A stretch of DNA of 64,000 bases, from NCBI GenBank assembly GCA_051006995.1, contig JBPCSQ010000018.1:1-64000 (forward strand). The letters run 5' to 3'. The notes under the pieces are model-generated. The model had not been told where the DNA came from. It was given only the letters and a program-made list of their open reading frames with translations, and searched no databases. Below are positions 18,645 through 27,992 of the stretch, one piece after another. The stretch is from JAIQGF01 sp051006995 (GTDB lineage: Bacteria > Acidobacteriota > Terriglobia > Terriglobales > Acidobacteriaceae). Position 1 is the stretch's first letter. The number at the start of each line of letters is the position of its first letter. Made by a program: the position numbers and the translations under genes.

Positions 18645-20056
18645 CTCGAGAGAGCGGCCGGCATGGCAGCCGGTTCGTGAATCCGAATCGGGGCGTCTGA
18701 TGATGCGCTTGCCCGCGATTTCGACACCACCAGGTTGCCGTAGGCAATCGAGCAGGCAACCATGATCCACAACATGTAGCCCTCCTGGCCCCAGGCATAC
18801 ATGGCCACACTCAGCATCATGAAGTAATAAATCACGAAACTAATAAAAAATGTCAGGCTGAGGTATTTGTCAGCTTCGGGAAACGATCGATAATTCTTCC
18901 ACGCCAGCACGGCCGGCTTAATCAGTAGAGCGCCTAGCAGCAACAGGCCGCCGTAGCCTGTTTCAATCATGATCTCAATCCAGGCGCTGTCGCAGCTCAG
19001 GAATGGAAAATCATGCCCCGCAAGATGGCCCTGGAGATTCAGATAGCTGAACGACTCCATTCCGTAACCCCACAGTGCACGTGCTGGGCTCTTCTCCAGT
19101 TCCTGCTGCGCCACACGCCTTAGTTCGTAGCGGTACGCAATTCCCAGGGTTCTTGGGCTGTCGTTCCAATCGGCCGTCGTGGTGGTCTCATAGTAGAGAT
19201 TCTTGATCGTCTCAAACACTCCTGGACGAATAATCATGACCAACACACAGAGGGCAGCGATTGCCACCTGATACTTCCGCAGCTTCCCACCCTCCAGGAA
19301 AAAGAAAAGGAGGAACGCGAGAATCAGGCCGAGCCAGGGGCCGCGACTTAGCGTCCTGTAGATGTTCAGGAACATCAGCAGAATTGCCATCCACAGCAGA
19401 ACACGTCGTCGCGAGGTATTCGCTATTTTGACCAGGTGCATCGCCACCGTAAGGGCGATGGCCAAAGCCGCACCAAAAAGAATGGGATGGGGAAATGTGG
19501 CGGTGATGCGGCCCTCGTTGCCTCCCGTTAAGCCGAGCAGCAACCCAATTCGGCTTACCTTCGCCGGGAACAACGACATTACACTCCAGTGGCCGTACAG
19601 CTCAATGGTGCCGAAGACGGAGCACACAACCATCGCGCCCACCATCGCGCCCAGAATCCTGTAGACGGTTCGGATGCTGCTGATCGATCGTAAGAAGATC
19701 AAGTACAACAGGTAGTACTCCACGGCGACCGAGAGAAGCTTCTTAAGGCTCATCACCGGATCAACAGAGTTCGCGGTCGAGATCAAGGCCCAAATCACTT
19801 GCGCCAGGATAAGCCACTGCAATGGCAGCTTCTGTGGTCCATTTTTCTTTGCAGTGAAGGCGTACAGCACGATCAAAACCATGAGCACGAGTCGTTGCGC
19901 CGTCAGGTCAAACAACCCCACATTGATGCGGCAGGTGCCGGGGAGCAGGATGCACACGAAGGTTACGTACGGCAGCGCGTCCTCAAAACCTTTGGACAGG
20001 ACGATGCCGACTAGTATCAAAATTACGATCAAATCGAGAACAATGATGGTCGCCAC
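18641..20056 (-). CDS. O-antigen ligase/polymerase-like membrane protein
   Basis: 471 aa with about 11-12 hydrophobic segments and a large polar loop between residues roughly 300 and 360. That loop carries RGPWLGLILAF before it and ALWGYGMESFSY inside, the Wzy_C/O-antigen-ligase signature (R-G in the loop, GxG). It is either the Wzy polymerase of this locus or a WaaL-like ligase; sequence alone does not separate them, but no other polymerase candidate is present. Its stop codon TAA is read from the same TTAA palindrome as the convergent beta-helix gene. Confidence 0.85.
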   Translation of the reverse strand: MATIIVLDLIVILILVGIVLSKGFEDALPYVTFVCILLPGTCRINVGLFDLTAQRLVLMVLIVLYAFTAKKNGPQKLPLQWLILAQVIWALISTANSVDPVMSLKKLLSVAVEYYLLYLIFLRSISSIRTVYRILGAMVGAMVVCSVFGTIELYGHWSVMSLFPAKVSRIGLLLGLTGGNEGRITATFPHPILFGAALAIALTVAMHLVKIANTSRRRVLLWMAILLMFLNIYRTLSRGPWLGLILAFLLFFFLEGGKLRKYQVAIAALCVLVMIIRPGVFETIKNLYYETTTTADWNDSPRTLGIAYRYELRRVAQQELEKSPARALWGYGMESFSYLNLQGHLAGHDFPFLSCDSAWIEIMIETGYGGLLLLGALLIKPAVLAWKNYRSFPEADKYLSLTFFISFVIYYFMMLSVAMYAWGQEGYMLWIMVACSIAYGNLVVSKSRASASSDAPIRIHEPAAMPAALSS

Positions 20057-20149
20057 TTTTTTGACTCTTTACCGTACTGCTTCTTCCGGCCTCGGTTCCA
20101 GACTAGACTGCTGTTTGACAAAGGTGCTTGTTAGCTCGCCAGCAGGGGC

Positions 20150-20845
20150 TCAGTTCAACCGCACTCCGCGCGGAAACCCCTGAACCACAACCCACGATTT
20201 TACGAAACCGCCAAAGCGTTCAGGAACGATCTGCGCCTCTGGGAAAATCGTCTGCAATTCGCGTTTGGTCAAGAGCCGAACCTCGGTGACAAGCTTCCGC
20301 GCCTGCACTTCCTCCGAGCAGGGGCCTCGCCAACCGCACCGACATCGCCGCAATATGGACACCCGTAGTTCCACCGGCAACCACTGCCATCCCGGCACCT
20401 GGAAATGAGGTTCCATGGGGAACCAGAAGTTTGGTGTCTGGATCCAATACGCTTTGCTGACGCGGCGTACCTCGCAGGCCATCTTCCGCTGATTCTCGAA
20501 TGTAAACAGATGCTCGATCACCGAGTTGCTGAAACAGATATCGAAGCTGCGATCTGCGAACCGGCTCAGGTCCGTGGCATCCCCGGCCATGGGTGTGATG
20601 TTCGCATACTGCTTCTGCTCCGACGCCAGATTCACGGTTGTGATTGCCACATCGGCGCGCTCAGACCAGCCTCGGTTCTTCCAGAAGAGATTCGTTCCAC
20701 CCACGTCCAGGATGCGCAGCGGGCGCGGCATCGCCGATGTGAGCGATTCAAATACTCTGAAACGGCGGCTCCGCATCCGGTTGGAGAGCGAACCGGGATC
20801 CTCAACATTGGCCAGCCCGCGAAGTCTTGGAATTGAGAATGCCAT
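20150..20845 (-). CDS. Class I SAM-dependent methyltransferase
   Basis: 231 aa. RILDVGGTNLFWKN (motif I), a TVNLA acidic-loop region, MAGDATDLSRFADRSFDICFSNSVIEHL (motifs II-III) and later FVKSWVVVQGFPRG identify a Methyltransf_11-type enzyme. A Cys/Arg-rich segment (RRCRCGWRGPC) around residue 165 is unusual and could bind metal. It starts 2 nt below the stop of the preceding GT2 gene, so the two are likely coupled. Acceptor sugar unknown. Confidence 0.85.
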   Translation of the reverse strand: MAFSIPRLRGLANVEDPGSLSNRMRSRRFRVFESLTSAMPRPLRILDVGGTNLFWKNRGWSERADVAITTVNLASEQKQYANITPMAGDATDLSRFADRSFDICFSNSVIEHLFTFENQRKMACEVRRVSKAYWIQTPNFWFPMEPHFQVPGWQWLPVELRVSILRRCRCGWRGPCSEEVQARKLVTEVRLLTKRELQTIFPEAQIVPERFGGFVKSWVVVQGFPRGVRLN

Positions 20846-20847
20846 GA

Positions 20848-21813
20848 TCAGGAAACCGAAGTCTTAGCCGGAGCCTCGGTCGCCCCCGCCAGACCCTGCT
20901 GCATCACGTCGACAAATTTGCCTCTGCGGAGCTCTGCAATGCGGCGCCACACTTCGGTGGACAGAGGTTGACGCTTGGCACGGATGTTGGCCGGTGCGAA
21001 CACGCCGTCTTTCACTGCTCTCGCGAAGTAGTCCGGCCACCCTCGGGAAACCGCGCGTACGGCAGCGATTCCCAGCCTGCCAGTGGCATACACTAGACCT
21101 TTCCAAACCGGATAGTGCTTCCACACCGTCCACAACCGATTGCGAAGCGAGTAGTAATTAATGATGGCGCGTCCGTGCTCCGAAAAGCCACGAACCCGCA
21201 ATTCAGCCGTCACTAGGTCGGGACAATAGAGGATGTCGTATCCGGCTTTCAATATCCCGAATGCGAAATCTATGGCCTCAAATCCCCAGAAAAAGTCTTC
21301 GTCGTAGCCTCCGCTGGCCATCACTGCCTGCCGGCGAAGAAAGACCGCTCCCTCGCTGACATAGTCAGAATAGAAATACCGGTCCTGTCCGGCGGTTAGC
21401 GGCACAGGGTGCCACCAATGTTCGGGATTAAACGATCGAGGGCTCTCTTCCGTCCCCACCCTGCAAGCCAGGGCTCCGACCCGAGGAAAACTTTCGAAGA
21501 TCGCGACGGCTTGTTCCATCATCGCGGGATCAGGAACGACAATGTCATCGTCAATTGAGAGGATAAATTCGCCGTGCGCCGCTCGGAATCCGTCGTTGCG
21601 GCCAGCCGTTGCCGAGTTTTTAGACCTGCGCAGCAATTGCACGCGCGAGCCAAATGCCGCAGCGATTTCATCCGCCGACCCATCCGTTGACGCGTTATCT
21701 ACAACAATCACCTCGAGCGGCCGCCATGCCTGGGCGAGCGCGCTCTCCACAACGCGGCGCAGGAATTCTTTCCCGTTATAGTTGAGGATGACTACGGAAA
21801 CCGTGGTTGCCAT
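20848..21813 (-). CDS. Family 2 glycosyltransferase
   Basis: 321 aa from ATG 21813, which restores the standard N-terminus VSVVILNYNGKEFLRRVVESAL. VIVVDNASTDGSADEI and ILSIDDDIVVPDP supply the GT-A nucleotide-binding and DxD elements. GGYDEDFFWGFEAIDFAF resembles the ED-like catalytic-base region of rhamnosyltransferase-like GT2 enzymes. The longer frame to 21930 would overlap the preceding gene. It adds one sugar of the repeat unit in the cytoplasm. Confidence 0.9.
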   Translation of the reverse strand: MATTVSVVILNYNGKEFLRRVVESALAQAWRPLEVIVVDNASTDGSADEIAAAFGSRVQLLRRSKNSATAGRNDGFRAAHGEFILSIDDDIVVPDPAMMEQAVAIFESFPRVGALACRVGTEESPRSFNPEHWWHPVPLTAGQDRYFYSDYVSEGAVFLRRQAVMASGGYDEDFFWGFEAIDFAFGILKAGYDILYCPDLVTAELRVRGFSEHGRAIINYYSLRNRLWTVWKHYPVWKGLVYATGRLGIAAVRAVSRGWPDYFARAVKDGVFAPANIRAKRQPLSTEVWRRIAELRRGKFVDVMQQGLAGATEAPAKTSVS

Positions 21814-21824
21814 TCGAGTTAGCG

Positions 21825-22829
21825 CTATGTGCTCGCATTTTGGCGGGATGCGACTGTGATGCTCGCCTGATATGCGGCCTTCTTCGACCAACGCTCCAGT
21901 CCCAGCGCCCACCGGAACACCCGAAACCACTTGCGGAGTGGCGGGAGGGCGTACTTCCGGCGGCTGCGCGAAAGCATTCGGAACGGTATGCTGATGCTCA
22001 CCAGCGCCATGCGAATCAGCGCGGCAGCGCCCATGCTGGCACGGTAGATTGCCGCGTACACTGGTCCGCCGGTTTTGTGAAAGAACTTCCGCATCGACTC
22101 TCGTTGCATCACGGTCGCAAATTGGCTTTCTTCACGCGTACTCGCGCTCGATCCTCCATGGTGGATGACGCTGGCGTCGGGAACATGCTCAACCCGATAT
22201 CCCAACTGCCAAAGGGTGTGGCATAGGTCCAGGTCCTCGACGTACATGAAATACCGGTTGTCAAAGCCTCTCGCTAGGTCAAACGCGGCGCGCTTCACCA
22301 TCAGGCAGGACCCAGCCACCACTTGGACTGGCTGCGGTCCACGTCCCGTAAGAGCCTGCGTCCCCCACAAACGCGAACTTGGAAAAGCCGTCTGGAGAAT
22401 CCTGGCATCCAGTACCTGGTTCAGGATTGTCGGGAATGCCTGGACGCATGCGGTCTGCACCGTTCGATCGGAGTTCAGCACACGGCACCCGACCGCTCCA
22501 ATCTTTTCGTCAGAATTGAGGTGTGCGACCATCTTGCATAGTGCGTCGCCAACAACTTCGGTATCGGGATTGAGAAAGAGAATGGCGTTCCCTGACGACC
22601 GCTGATAACCGAGATTATTGGCCGCGGCGAATCCAATGTTCGCTGTGCTCTGGATGAACGTGACCTGCGGAAATTCCTGAGCCACCATCTCGGCGGAACC
22701 GTCATAAGACGCGCTGTCCACTACGATGACCTCAAAGGCGACGCTCTTTACTTCCGCATAGATCGACTTCAATGCAGCACGGAGGTATTCCGCAGAGTTC
22801 CAGTTCACAAGGATGATTGACAGGTCCAT
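21825..22829 (-). CDS. Family 2 glycosyltransferase, rhamnosyltransferase-like
   Basis: 334 aa. It opens MDLSIILVNWNSAEYL and contains VIVVDSASYDGSAEMV, LFLNPDTEVVGDAL and GFDNRYFMYVEDLDLCHTL. The YVEDLDLC block is characteristic of the WbbL/RfbF-like rhamnosyltransferase branch of GT2. The C-terminus has a hydrophobic, arginine-bordered stretch likely to touch the membrane. The downstream GT2 gene begins 11 nt after its stop. A slightly earlier in-frame ATG exists at 22841. Confidence 0.9.
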   Translation of the reverse strand: MDLSIILVNWNSAEYLRAALKSIYAEVKSVAFEVIVVDSASYDGSAEMVAQEFPQVTFIQSTANIGFAAANNLGYQRSSGNAILFLNPDTEVVGDALCKMVAHLNSDEKIGAVGCRVLNSDRTVQTACVQAFPTILNQVLDARILQTAFPSSRLWGTQALTGRGPQPVQVVAGSCLMVKRAAFDLARGFDNRYFMYVEDLDLCHTLWQLGYRVEHVPDASVIHHGGSSASTREESQFATVMQRESMRKFFHKTGGPVYAAIYRASMGAAALIRMALVSISIPFRMLSRSRRKYALPPLRKWFRVFRWALGLERWSKKAAYQASITVASRQNAST

Positions 22830-22850
22830 GCAGCCCAGCAAGAGCCGAAA

Positions 22851-23705
22851 TCAATTCCAGCCAAACGGTCGTTTCAGTAACTTAAACATGAATTGCGGCA
22901 CATGCAGCCAATCGTAGCCGCCCTCGACTTTTGCTCTCAGGAAGCGTTCGTCGTCCCAAGTATTGACCGGCAGCCGCGGGACCCGGAATGGATCGGTATC
23001 GTGATCGGCCGTTCCGATGACCGTCAGCGCGTTGCTCTTATAGCCGCAGTGGCGGATGAATGCCTCCAGCCTGTTCACGAATCTCTTGTCGGCTTCCGGA
23101 TAAGCGTAAGGATAGCAAAATGAATGGATGGCTGTGCCGAGACAATCTTCGAGCATCTTTTTCGAATCGTGGATTTCCGCCTCCACTTGGTCCCAGGGCA
23201 GTTCGTAGAGTCGCGGATGGGTCACGGTGTGCGAGCCAATCTCAATTCCTTGTGATGCCAATTCGCGCAATTCGCGTCGCGTCATGCATTCGCGATCCTT
23301 GAATGATTTTCGCGATTCCCCACATGATTTGTCGGCAATGGCGTAAACGGTCGCGGTAAAACCATGTTCGCGCAACAGGGGAAGCGCCTCCTCGTAGATC
23401 TCGCGATATCCGTCGTCGAACGTAAGGACAACGTACTTTGCCTGCCTAACCTCCGCCGCTTCCGACCGAAGGCGATTTAGAGCATCCGATAACGAGAGAG
23501 TTTGAAAACCCTGCTGCCTAAGCCATTGCAACTGAGCGCGGAACACTGCGGGAGTAGTGTTGATTTCGAAGTAGGGGTGCGAAGCACCCGTATCTTTCCC
23601 AATGCCGTGATACATCAGAATTGGAATGCGCCATCCGTTCGCGGTTTTCAATCGCCGCAATGGGAGAGCGCACCAAACACTAGCAAGATAATCGAGCCTG
23701 GGCAT
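22851..23705 (-). CDS. Polysaccharide deacetylase (NodB/CE4)
   Basis: 284 aa. PILMYHGIG near residue 28, LTFDDGY (residues 94-100, metal-binding Asp98 and catalytic Asp97) and GSHTVTHP (His159, His163) give the full CE4 metal site. HSFCYPYAYPE is the RxxxPY-type motif. No clear signal peptide, which is common for this class in exosortase-type loci. It probably N-deacetylates amino sugars of the polymer or its precursor. It lies between GT4 and GT2 genes in one direction. Confidence 0.92.
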   Translation of the reverse strand: MPRLDYLASVWCALPLRRLKTANGWRIPILMYHGIGKDTGASHPYFEINTTPAVFRAQLQWLRQQGFQTLSLSDALNRLRSEAAEVRQAKYVVLTFDDGYREIYEEALPLLREHGFTATVYAIADKSCGESRKSFKDRECMTRRELRELASQGIEIGSHTVTHPRLYELPWDQVEAEIHDSKKMLEDCLGTAIHSFCYPYAYPEADKRFVNRLEAFIRHCGYKSNALTVIGTADHDTDPFRVPRLPVNTWDDERFLRAKVEGGYDWLHVPQFMFKLLKRPFGWN

Positions 23706-23738
23706 CAGGAAATCGCGACCAGATAAGAGTATGGCTTT

Positions 23739-25019
23739 TCAACCGGTAGCAGAACGCGTGAAGTACCTGTGCGTCGGACCACGATCTCGCGCCGCCAATG
23801 AATCGACTAGCGCCAAATATTCCTCGCTATGGCTGGTCCAACTATTTCTCCTTGCGTACTCCATCGCATTCGCCGCTTGTTTTTTCCGGAACTCAGGATT
23901 GCTGTGCATGAATGCGATCTTGCCTGCCAGGTCTCCTTCGTTGTCTGATTCGAAGAAGGTAACGAGCGACTCGTCAAACAGTTGCGTGTCGATGGTTGTG
24001 CGCGTTAAGACAACCGGAACGCCCAAAGACATGAATTCCAGAACCTTGGTACTGGCAGCTTCGTTGCCAAAGCTATCCGCTCTCTTGGGCACGACGGCCA
24101 AATCCGCATTTGCCATGACCTCGGCAATCTGCGATACCGGCACGAACGGGTGAAGAATAACGCGCCCTTCAAGGCCCAATTTCCCGACGAGTTCCTTCAA
24201 CCTGAGCTTGGCTGGGCCGTCGCCATAGATATGGAACTCTGCGTCGCGTAGTTGGTCAGCGACACGGGCAAATGCCCTGATCGCGATATCTACTCCCTGG
24301 TGAGGGTTCAGCGAACCCGGGTACAGAATGGTGAATCGCTGCCCGTTATCCGAGCGCCTTCTTGGATAGAACAATTCTGGATCCGGGAAATTCCCGATCG
24401 TCGTGCATTTCCGCTCCGTCCGGCAGCGAGTAGCAATCCGTTCTCGCCAAATCTCATTGGCCACAATTATGTGGTCAGCAAACCGAACGGATACACGTTC
24501 TAACCACAGCAGCACATTGACCATCCAGGAGTTCTTGCCGCTGGGAAACTTGCTGGCATAGAGCTCGGGCATAATGTCGTGAATATCAAGAATCACAGGA
24601 ACGCCGCCAAGCTTCGGTTCCAAAGCGGCAAAGACCAGAAAATCGGGTATCGAATGGACGTGAATTAGATCGAATCTGTGCTCCCGGTTGAGGCGGATTA
24701 CCATGCGCGACGCGTTGAACAGAAACCGCAGAGTACGGAATGCATAATCGAACACACTGGATTCGTCTCTTTCCCGCTTCTGCACATCGTGAACTGTGAT
24801 TCTTAGAGAATGTTGACTTGCAACCGCTGGTTCCGGGTCACTCAAACTCACGATCTCGACATCATCGCCACGTGCGGCGAGCGCATTCGCGTACTGCATA
24901 ACCCTGGTGTCACCCGAAAACTCTGAGTACGCGATCATGCAAACGCGCTTGTGCGACGCGCCACTGGCCACGGCTGCATTGTTCGAATGAGTTGCGACAG
25001 GTGACAGAGTTGCAGACAC
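23739..25019 (-). CDS. Family 4 glycosyltransferase
   Basis: 426 aa GT-B enzyme. N-terminal VCMIAYSEFSGDTRVMQYANAL begins after a roughly 25-residue polar lead. The C-terminal half has FTILYPGSLNPHQGVDIAIRAF, FHIYGDGPAKLRL and the ADLAVVPKRADSFGNEAASTKVLEFMSLGVPVV region with the E-x7-E motif of GT4 retaining enzymes. It supplies another sugar of the repeat unit. Confidence 0.92.
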   Translation of the reverse strand: MSATLSPVATHSNNAAVASGASHKRVCMIAYSEFSGDTRVMQYANALAARGDDVEIVSLSDPEPAVASQHSLRITVHDVQKRERDESSVFDYAFRTLRFLFNASRMVIRLNREHRFDLIHVHSIPDFLVFAALEPKLGGVPVILDIHDIMPELYASKFPSGKNSWMVNVLLWLERVSVRFADHIIVANEIWRERIATRCRTERKCTTIGNFPDPELFYPRRRSDNGQRFTILYPGSLNPHQGVDIAIRAFARVADQLRDAEFHIYGDGPAKLRLKELVGKLGLEGRVILHPFVPVSQIAEVMANADLAVVPKRADSFGNEAASTKVLEFMSLGVPVVLTRTTIDTQLFDESLVTFFESDNEGDLAGKIAFMHSNPEFRKKQAANAMEYARRNSWTSHSEEYLALVDSLAARDRGPTHRYFTRSATG

Positions 25020-25041
25020 GATTCAGAGGATCTACTGTCGA

Positions 25042-26385
25042 TTAGTACCGGGATCCTTCTGTACTTGCTCGGCTGGGATTCCCGGTGGCAGTTGCGGCGA
25101 CGACATTGGCGTAAGCCGGGTCGGCGTCTTTGGTGGAGATGGTACGAACATCAATGGGCTGCCGACGCCACAAACCGCGCTGGACCAGCCGGCGCATGGT
25201 GCCCAAAACCGTGCGAACCTTGCGCATGAACGGTATTCGTAGCCAACTGCTGAACAAGGAAAACCCACGATAGCGAGGCGTCGGAATCCATAGAAGCTTC
25301 ATGGCAAGCAGGCGGCCGAACATGTCTTTCCGGCGCTGCAATAAATTCCCCTGTGCCGCAAGAACATTGCCGGAATTGACGCGCCACAAATTGACGTATC
25401 CGGCATCGATGGCCCGCTTCAAGATTTCCTGTCCGCGCTCGGTGCGGACCAGCACCAAGGATCGTCCTTCATCGCCTTTATCGTCGAAGCTCTCCCATGC
25501 ATCACCGCAGGAAATGTCGGCGACACACCCAAGCCCGTCGGGATCAAGCTGCCATCGAAAGACACGAAATTTCGTCAAGCGCGCCCACGAATCGCGATAG
25601 CTGGACGACGCACGCTTCGTTTTGCCGTCATATTGGACGCGAAACTCGCCGGGCCAGCCCTCGCCGCGGTAGTGGACCGAATCGACTGCGGCAGGCTCGA
25701 CGGCGAAGGACTTCAGCAATTCCAGGGTTCCCTGGGTACTCGGCTCGCCCGCGCAGAAAAACGTGAGCACGAGCCCGAGATTCCGATCAAGGCCAGGGCG
25801 CAGCTTGCGCGCTTTCCACGTTGCCATGGTATCGGTTGGCTTCCCGATGAATACGCAGGGACGATCACTGTGCTCGATCTCGGCAAGCTTCTCGCATGGT
25901 GAGGCCGGTGCGTACCTCGATCCCGTGCGCGATAACAATTCCGCGCGGGTTCGACTTGTGACGGTGGCGTTCAGCCAAGGACGGGCTTCGTCCATTCCAG
26001 CGTGGAGAACGAATGCCATGTTCTCCTGCTCCAGGCAGTAAAGGGAAAGCGCCGTAAGCAGCCCGCCGGACGACCCGCGGTGGCGAATCTCAGGATCGAC
26101 TGAGTAACCTTCCCAAATCTCAAGCGTAGCGCCGATCTCGCGGTCAGCATCGGAAGCATTGGTAACATCGCCGGTGGCGAGAGTAGCGTCCTGGGTGTAG
26201 CCAGGGCAGACTTCCAAGGCCTCGGCGCAGGCGCTGCCGTTCGCGGTCAAAACGGGGCGGATACCGTCCGATTCAACGTTGACCAAACGCACCGAGCCTG
26301 GTTCGCAGACGTAGGCGCAGGCGCCACAACCAAAACACAAGCCCCAGTCCACTACGTCCTGAAGGTTTTTGATTTTTCTTGGCAA
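25042..26385 (-). CDS. FrhB-like Fe-S protein (coenzyme F420 hydrogenase/dehydrogenase beta family)
   Basis: About 447 aa. With the proposed TTG start at 26385 the N-terminus is LPRKIKNLQDVVDWGLCFGCGACAYVC, where Cys17, 20, 23 and 27 form a single [4Fe-4S] motif. Later blocks SSGGLLTALSLYCLE, RTGSRYAPASP and CVFIGKPTDTMATWKAR match the FrhB N- and C-terminal domains. Members in polysaccharide clusters are annotated only by homology; no F420 link is implied. The in-frame ATG at 26466 lies inside the upstream gene. The start is the least certain in this locus. Confidence 0.8.
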   Translation of the reverse strand: MPRKIKNLQDVVDWGLCFGCGACAYVCEPGSVRLVNVESDGIRPVLTANGSACAEALEVCPGYTQDATLATGDVTNASDADREIGATLEIWEGYSVDPEIRHRGSSGGLLTALSLYCLEQENMAFVLHAGMDEARPWLNATVTSRTRAELLSRTGSRYAPASPCEKLAEIEHSDRPCVFIGKPTDTMATWKARKLRPGLDRNLGLVLTFFCAGEPSTQGTLELLKSFAVEPAAVDSVHYRGEGWPGEFRVQYDGKTKRASSSYRDSWARLTKFRVFRWQLDPDGLGCVADISCGDAWESFDDKGDEGRSLVLVRTERGQEILKRAIDAGYVNLWRVNSGNVLAAQGNLLQRRKDMFGRLLAMKLLWIPTPRYRGFSLFSSWLRIPFMRKVRTVLGTMRRLVQRGLWRRQPIDVRTISTKDADPAYANVVAATATGNPSRASTEGSRY

Positions 26386-26389
26386 TTGG

Positions 26390-26881
26390 CTATCTTTTGG
26401 CGGCCTGTGCGAGCTTCCGCAGAACTCTTGCCGGATTACCGGCGACAATCGTATCCGCGGGAACATCGCGCGTCACCACGCTGCCGGCGCCGACAATTGC
26501 ATTCGTTCCGATGGTCACTCGGGACAGAATCGTAGAGCCGGAGCCAATCGAGGCGCGGCGCTTGACCACGGTCCGCTCCAGCTTCCAGTCGGCCTCGGTT
26601 TGCAGTTTGCCGCCGTCAGCGGTCGCGCGGGGATACGTGTCATTGATAAACGTCACCCCGTGGCCGACAAATACCTCATCTTCGATGGTCACGCCTTCAC
26701 AAATGAAAGTATGACTTGAAATCTTGCAGCGGCTTCCGACCTTCGCGTTCTTTTGGATCTCGACGAAGGCCCCGATCTTGGTTTCGTCGCCGACCTCGCA
26801 TCCGTAAAGATTAATGAACTTGGAAAGCTTGACTCCCTTTCCCAGCTTCACGTCGGCAGCGATGCAGACAAACTCGCTCAC
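26390..26881 (-). CDS. WlbB/WbpD-like hexapeptide N-acetyltransferase
   Basis: 163 aa, almost entirely left-handed beta-helix: repeats such as VKLGKG VKLSKF, TKIGAF VEIQKN, CKISSH TFICEG and VTIEDE VFVGHG. An FINDTYPRA loop and VTRDVPADTIVAGNPARV follow; both are typical of WlbB/WbpD. Its ATG overlaps the stop of the Gfo/Idh gene (ATGA at 26878-26881). The pair resembles WlbA/WlbB, enzymes of the 2,3-diamino-2,3-dideoxy-glucuronate route, though the UDP-GlcNAc 6-dehydrogenase of that route is not in the window. Confidence 0.88.
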   Translation of the reverse strand: MSEFVCIAADVKLGKGVKLSKFINLYGCEVGDETKIGAFVEIQKNAKVGSRCKISSHTFICEGVTIEDEVFVGHGVTFINDTYPRATADGGKLQTEADWKLERTVVKRRASIGSGSTILSRVTIGTNAIVGAGSVVTRDVPADTIVAGNPARVLRKLAQAAKR

Positions 26882-27879
26882 AGGTAAACCAGCTTCCCGC
26901 GCTGTTGGATCGACTGCTGCGCCGCTTCCAGAACTTTCACCACGCGCAAGCCGCTATGAGCATCGCTGACGGGATTCTTGTCGTTCTCGATGCAGTCGAT
27001 AAAATGCGCCACCTCGAGGCTCAAGGCCTCGACCTGCTCGATGTGCGGCGCCCACATGTCGCCCGAGCGGTAGCTGACGAGCAACTCGTACACGGTTTCG
27101 GGACTCTTGATGTCCACACCCTTGTCGTAAACCTTGATCTTCTCGTCTGGATCCAAGTCGTTCCAAACCAGCATCTTTTTCTCCCCCCCGATGAGGGTCG
27201 TGCGAACCTTGACCGGCGACAGCCAGTTCACGTTGACGTGCGCGATCACCTGGTTGGGGAAATAGATAGTCATGAAGGCGATGTCTTCATGGCTGTTCAG
27301 GTGGGCCTGGCCGGTTGCAACCACCGCCTCGGGCTGGTCCTTGATGAGATAGTCCATGATGGCGATGTCGTGGGAAGCGAGGTCCCACACCACGTTGACG
27401 TCGTGATTAAACAGCCCCAAATTGACCCGCATGGAGTCGTAATAATAAAGATCGCCCAGATCGCCGTTGTCGATCAGTTGCCGTATTTTCCTGACGGCGG
27501 CCGTAAACAGAAACGTGTGATCGACCATGATCTTCAAGTTCCGCCGTTCGGCAATGGCAATCAATTCCTCGGCTTGCCGGGCACACGAGGTGAACGGCTT
27601 CTCGACGAAAACATGCTTACCGCTGGAGAGAGCGGCCTTGACCAGTTCGTAGTGGCTCCAGACAGGCGTGACGATTGCGACGGCATCGATATCCGGCGAG
27701 TTGATGATCTCGGCGGCGTCGGACACCGCCTTAATCTCCGGATGAGCTTGGCGAAGGCGCTTGAGCGCTTCCGGCCGTTTGTCGCACACAAAGTCCACGC
27801 GCGATTTTTCAACCGCGCGGAAATTGCGGACGATATTCGGCCCCCAGTAGCCGTAGCCTACCACTCCGACTCGTATCAT
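26878..27879 (-). CDS. Gfo/Idh/MocA oxidoreductase, WlbA-like
   Basis: 333 aa from ATG 27879, giving the clean N-terminus MIRVGVVGYGYWGPNIVRNF with the GxGxxG NAD site. VEKPFTSCARQAEEL contains the conserved EKP, and WDLASHDIAIMDYL has the catalytic His/Asp region. The frame continues upstream to 28068, but without family similarity. Likely oxidises the 3-hydroxyl of an N-acetylhexosaminuronate nucleotide or a related sugar; acceptor inferred from the neighbouring acetyltransferase. Confidence 0.9.
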   Translation of the reverse strand: MIRVGVVGYGYWGPNIVRNFRAVEKSRVDFVCDKRPEALKRLRQAHPEIKAVSDAAEIINSPDIDAVAIVTPVWSHYELVKAALSSGKHVFVEKPFTSCARQAEELIAIAERRNLKIMVDHTFLFTAAVRKIRQLIDNGDLGDLYYYDSMRVNLGLFNHDVNVVWDLASHDIAIMDYLIKDQPEAVVATGQAHLNSHEDIAFMTIYFPNQVIAHVNVNWLSPVKVRTTLIGGEKKMLVWNDLDPDEKIKVYDKGVDIKSPETVYELLVSYRSGDMWAPHIEQVEALSLEVAHFIDCIENDKNPVSDAHSGLRVVKVLEAAQQSIQQRGKLVYL

Positions 27880-27992
27880 TGTCTTCTTGCTCTGTCGTTT
27901 GGAATGGTGATCCTGGAGAGTCCTGAAAGAAAGTAAAGGATTTGCTGAAGCGGACAGGACAGGATCGAACGGGGTATTGTACGCCTCACGCC

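Noticed and set aside
26905..27936. 343-aa open frame opposite the Gfo/Idh gene
   Set aside because: Mirror of a well-supported coding frame; His/Asp/Val-rich antisense composition and no domain.
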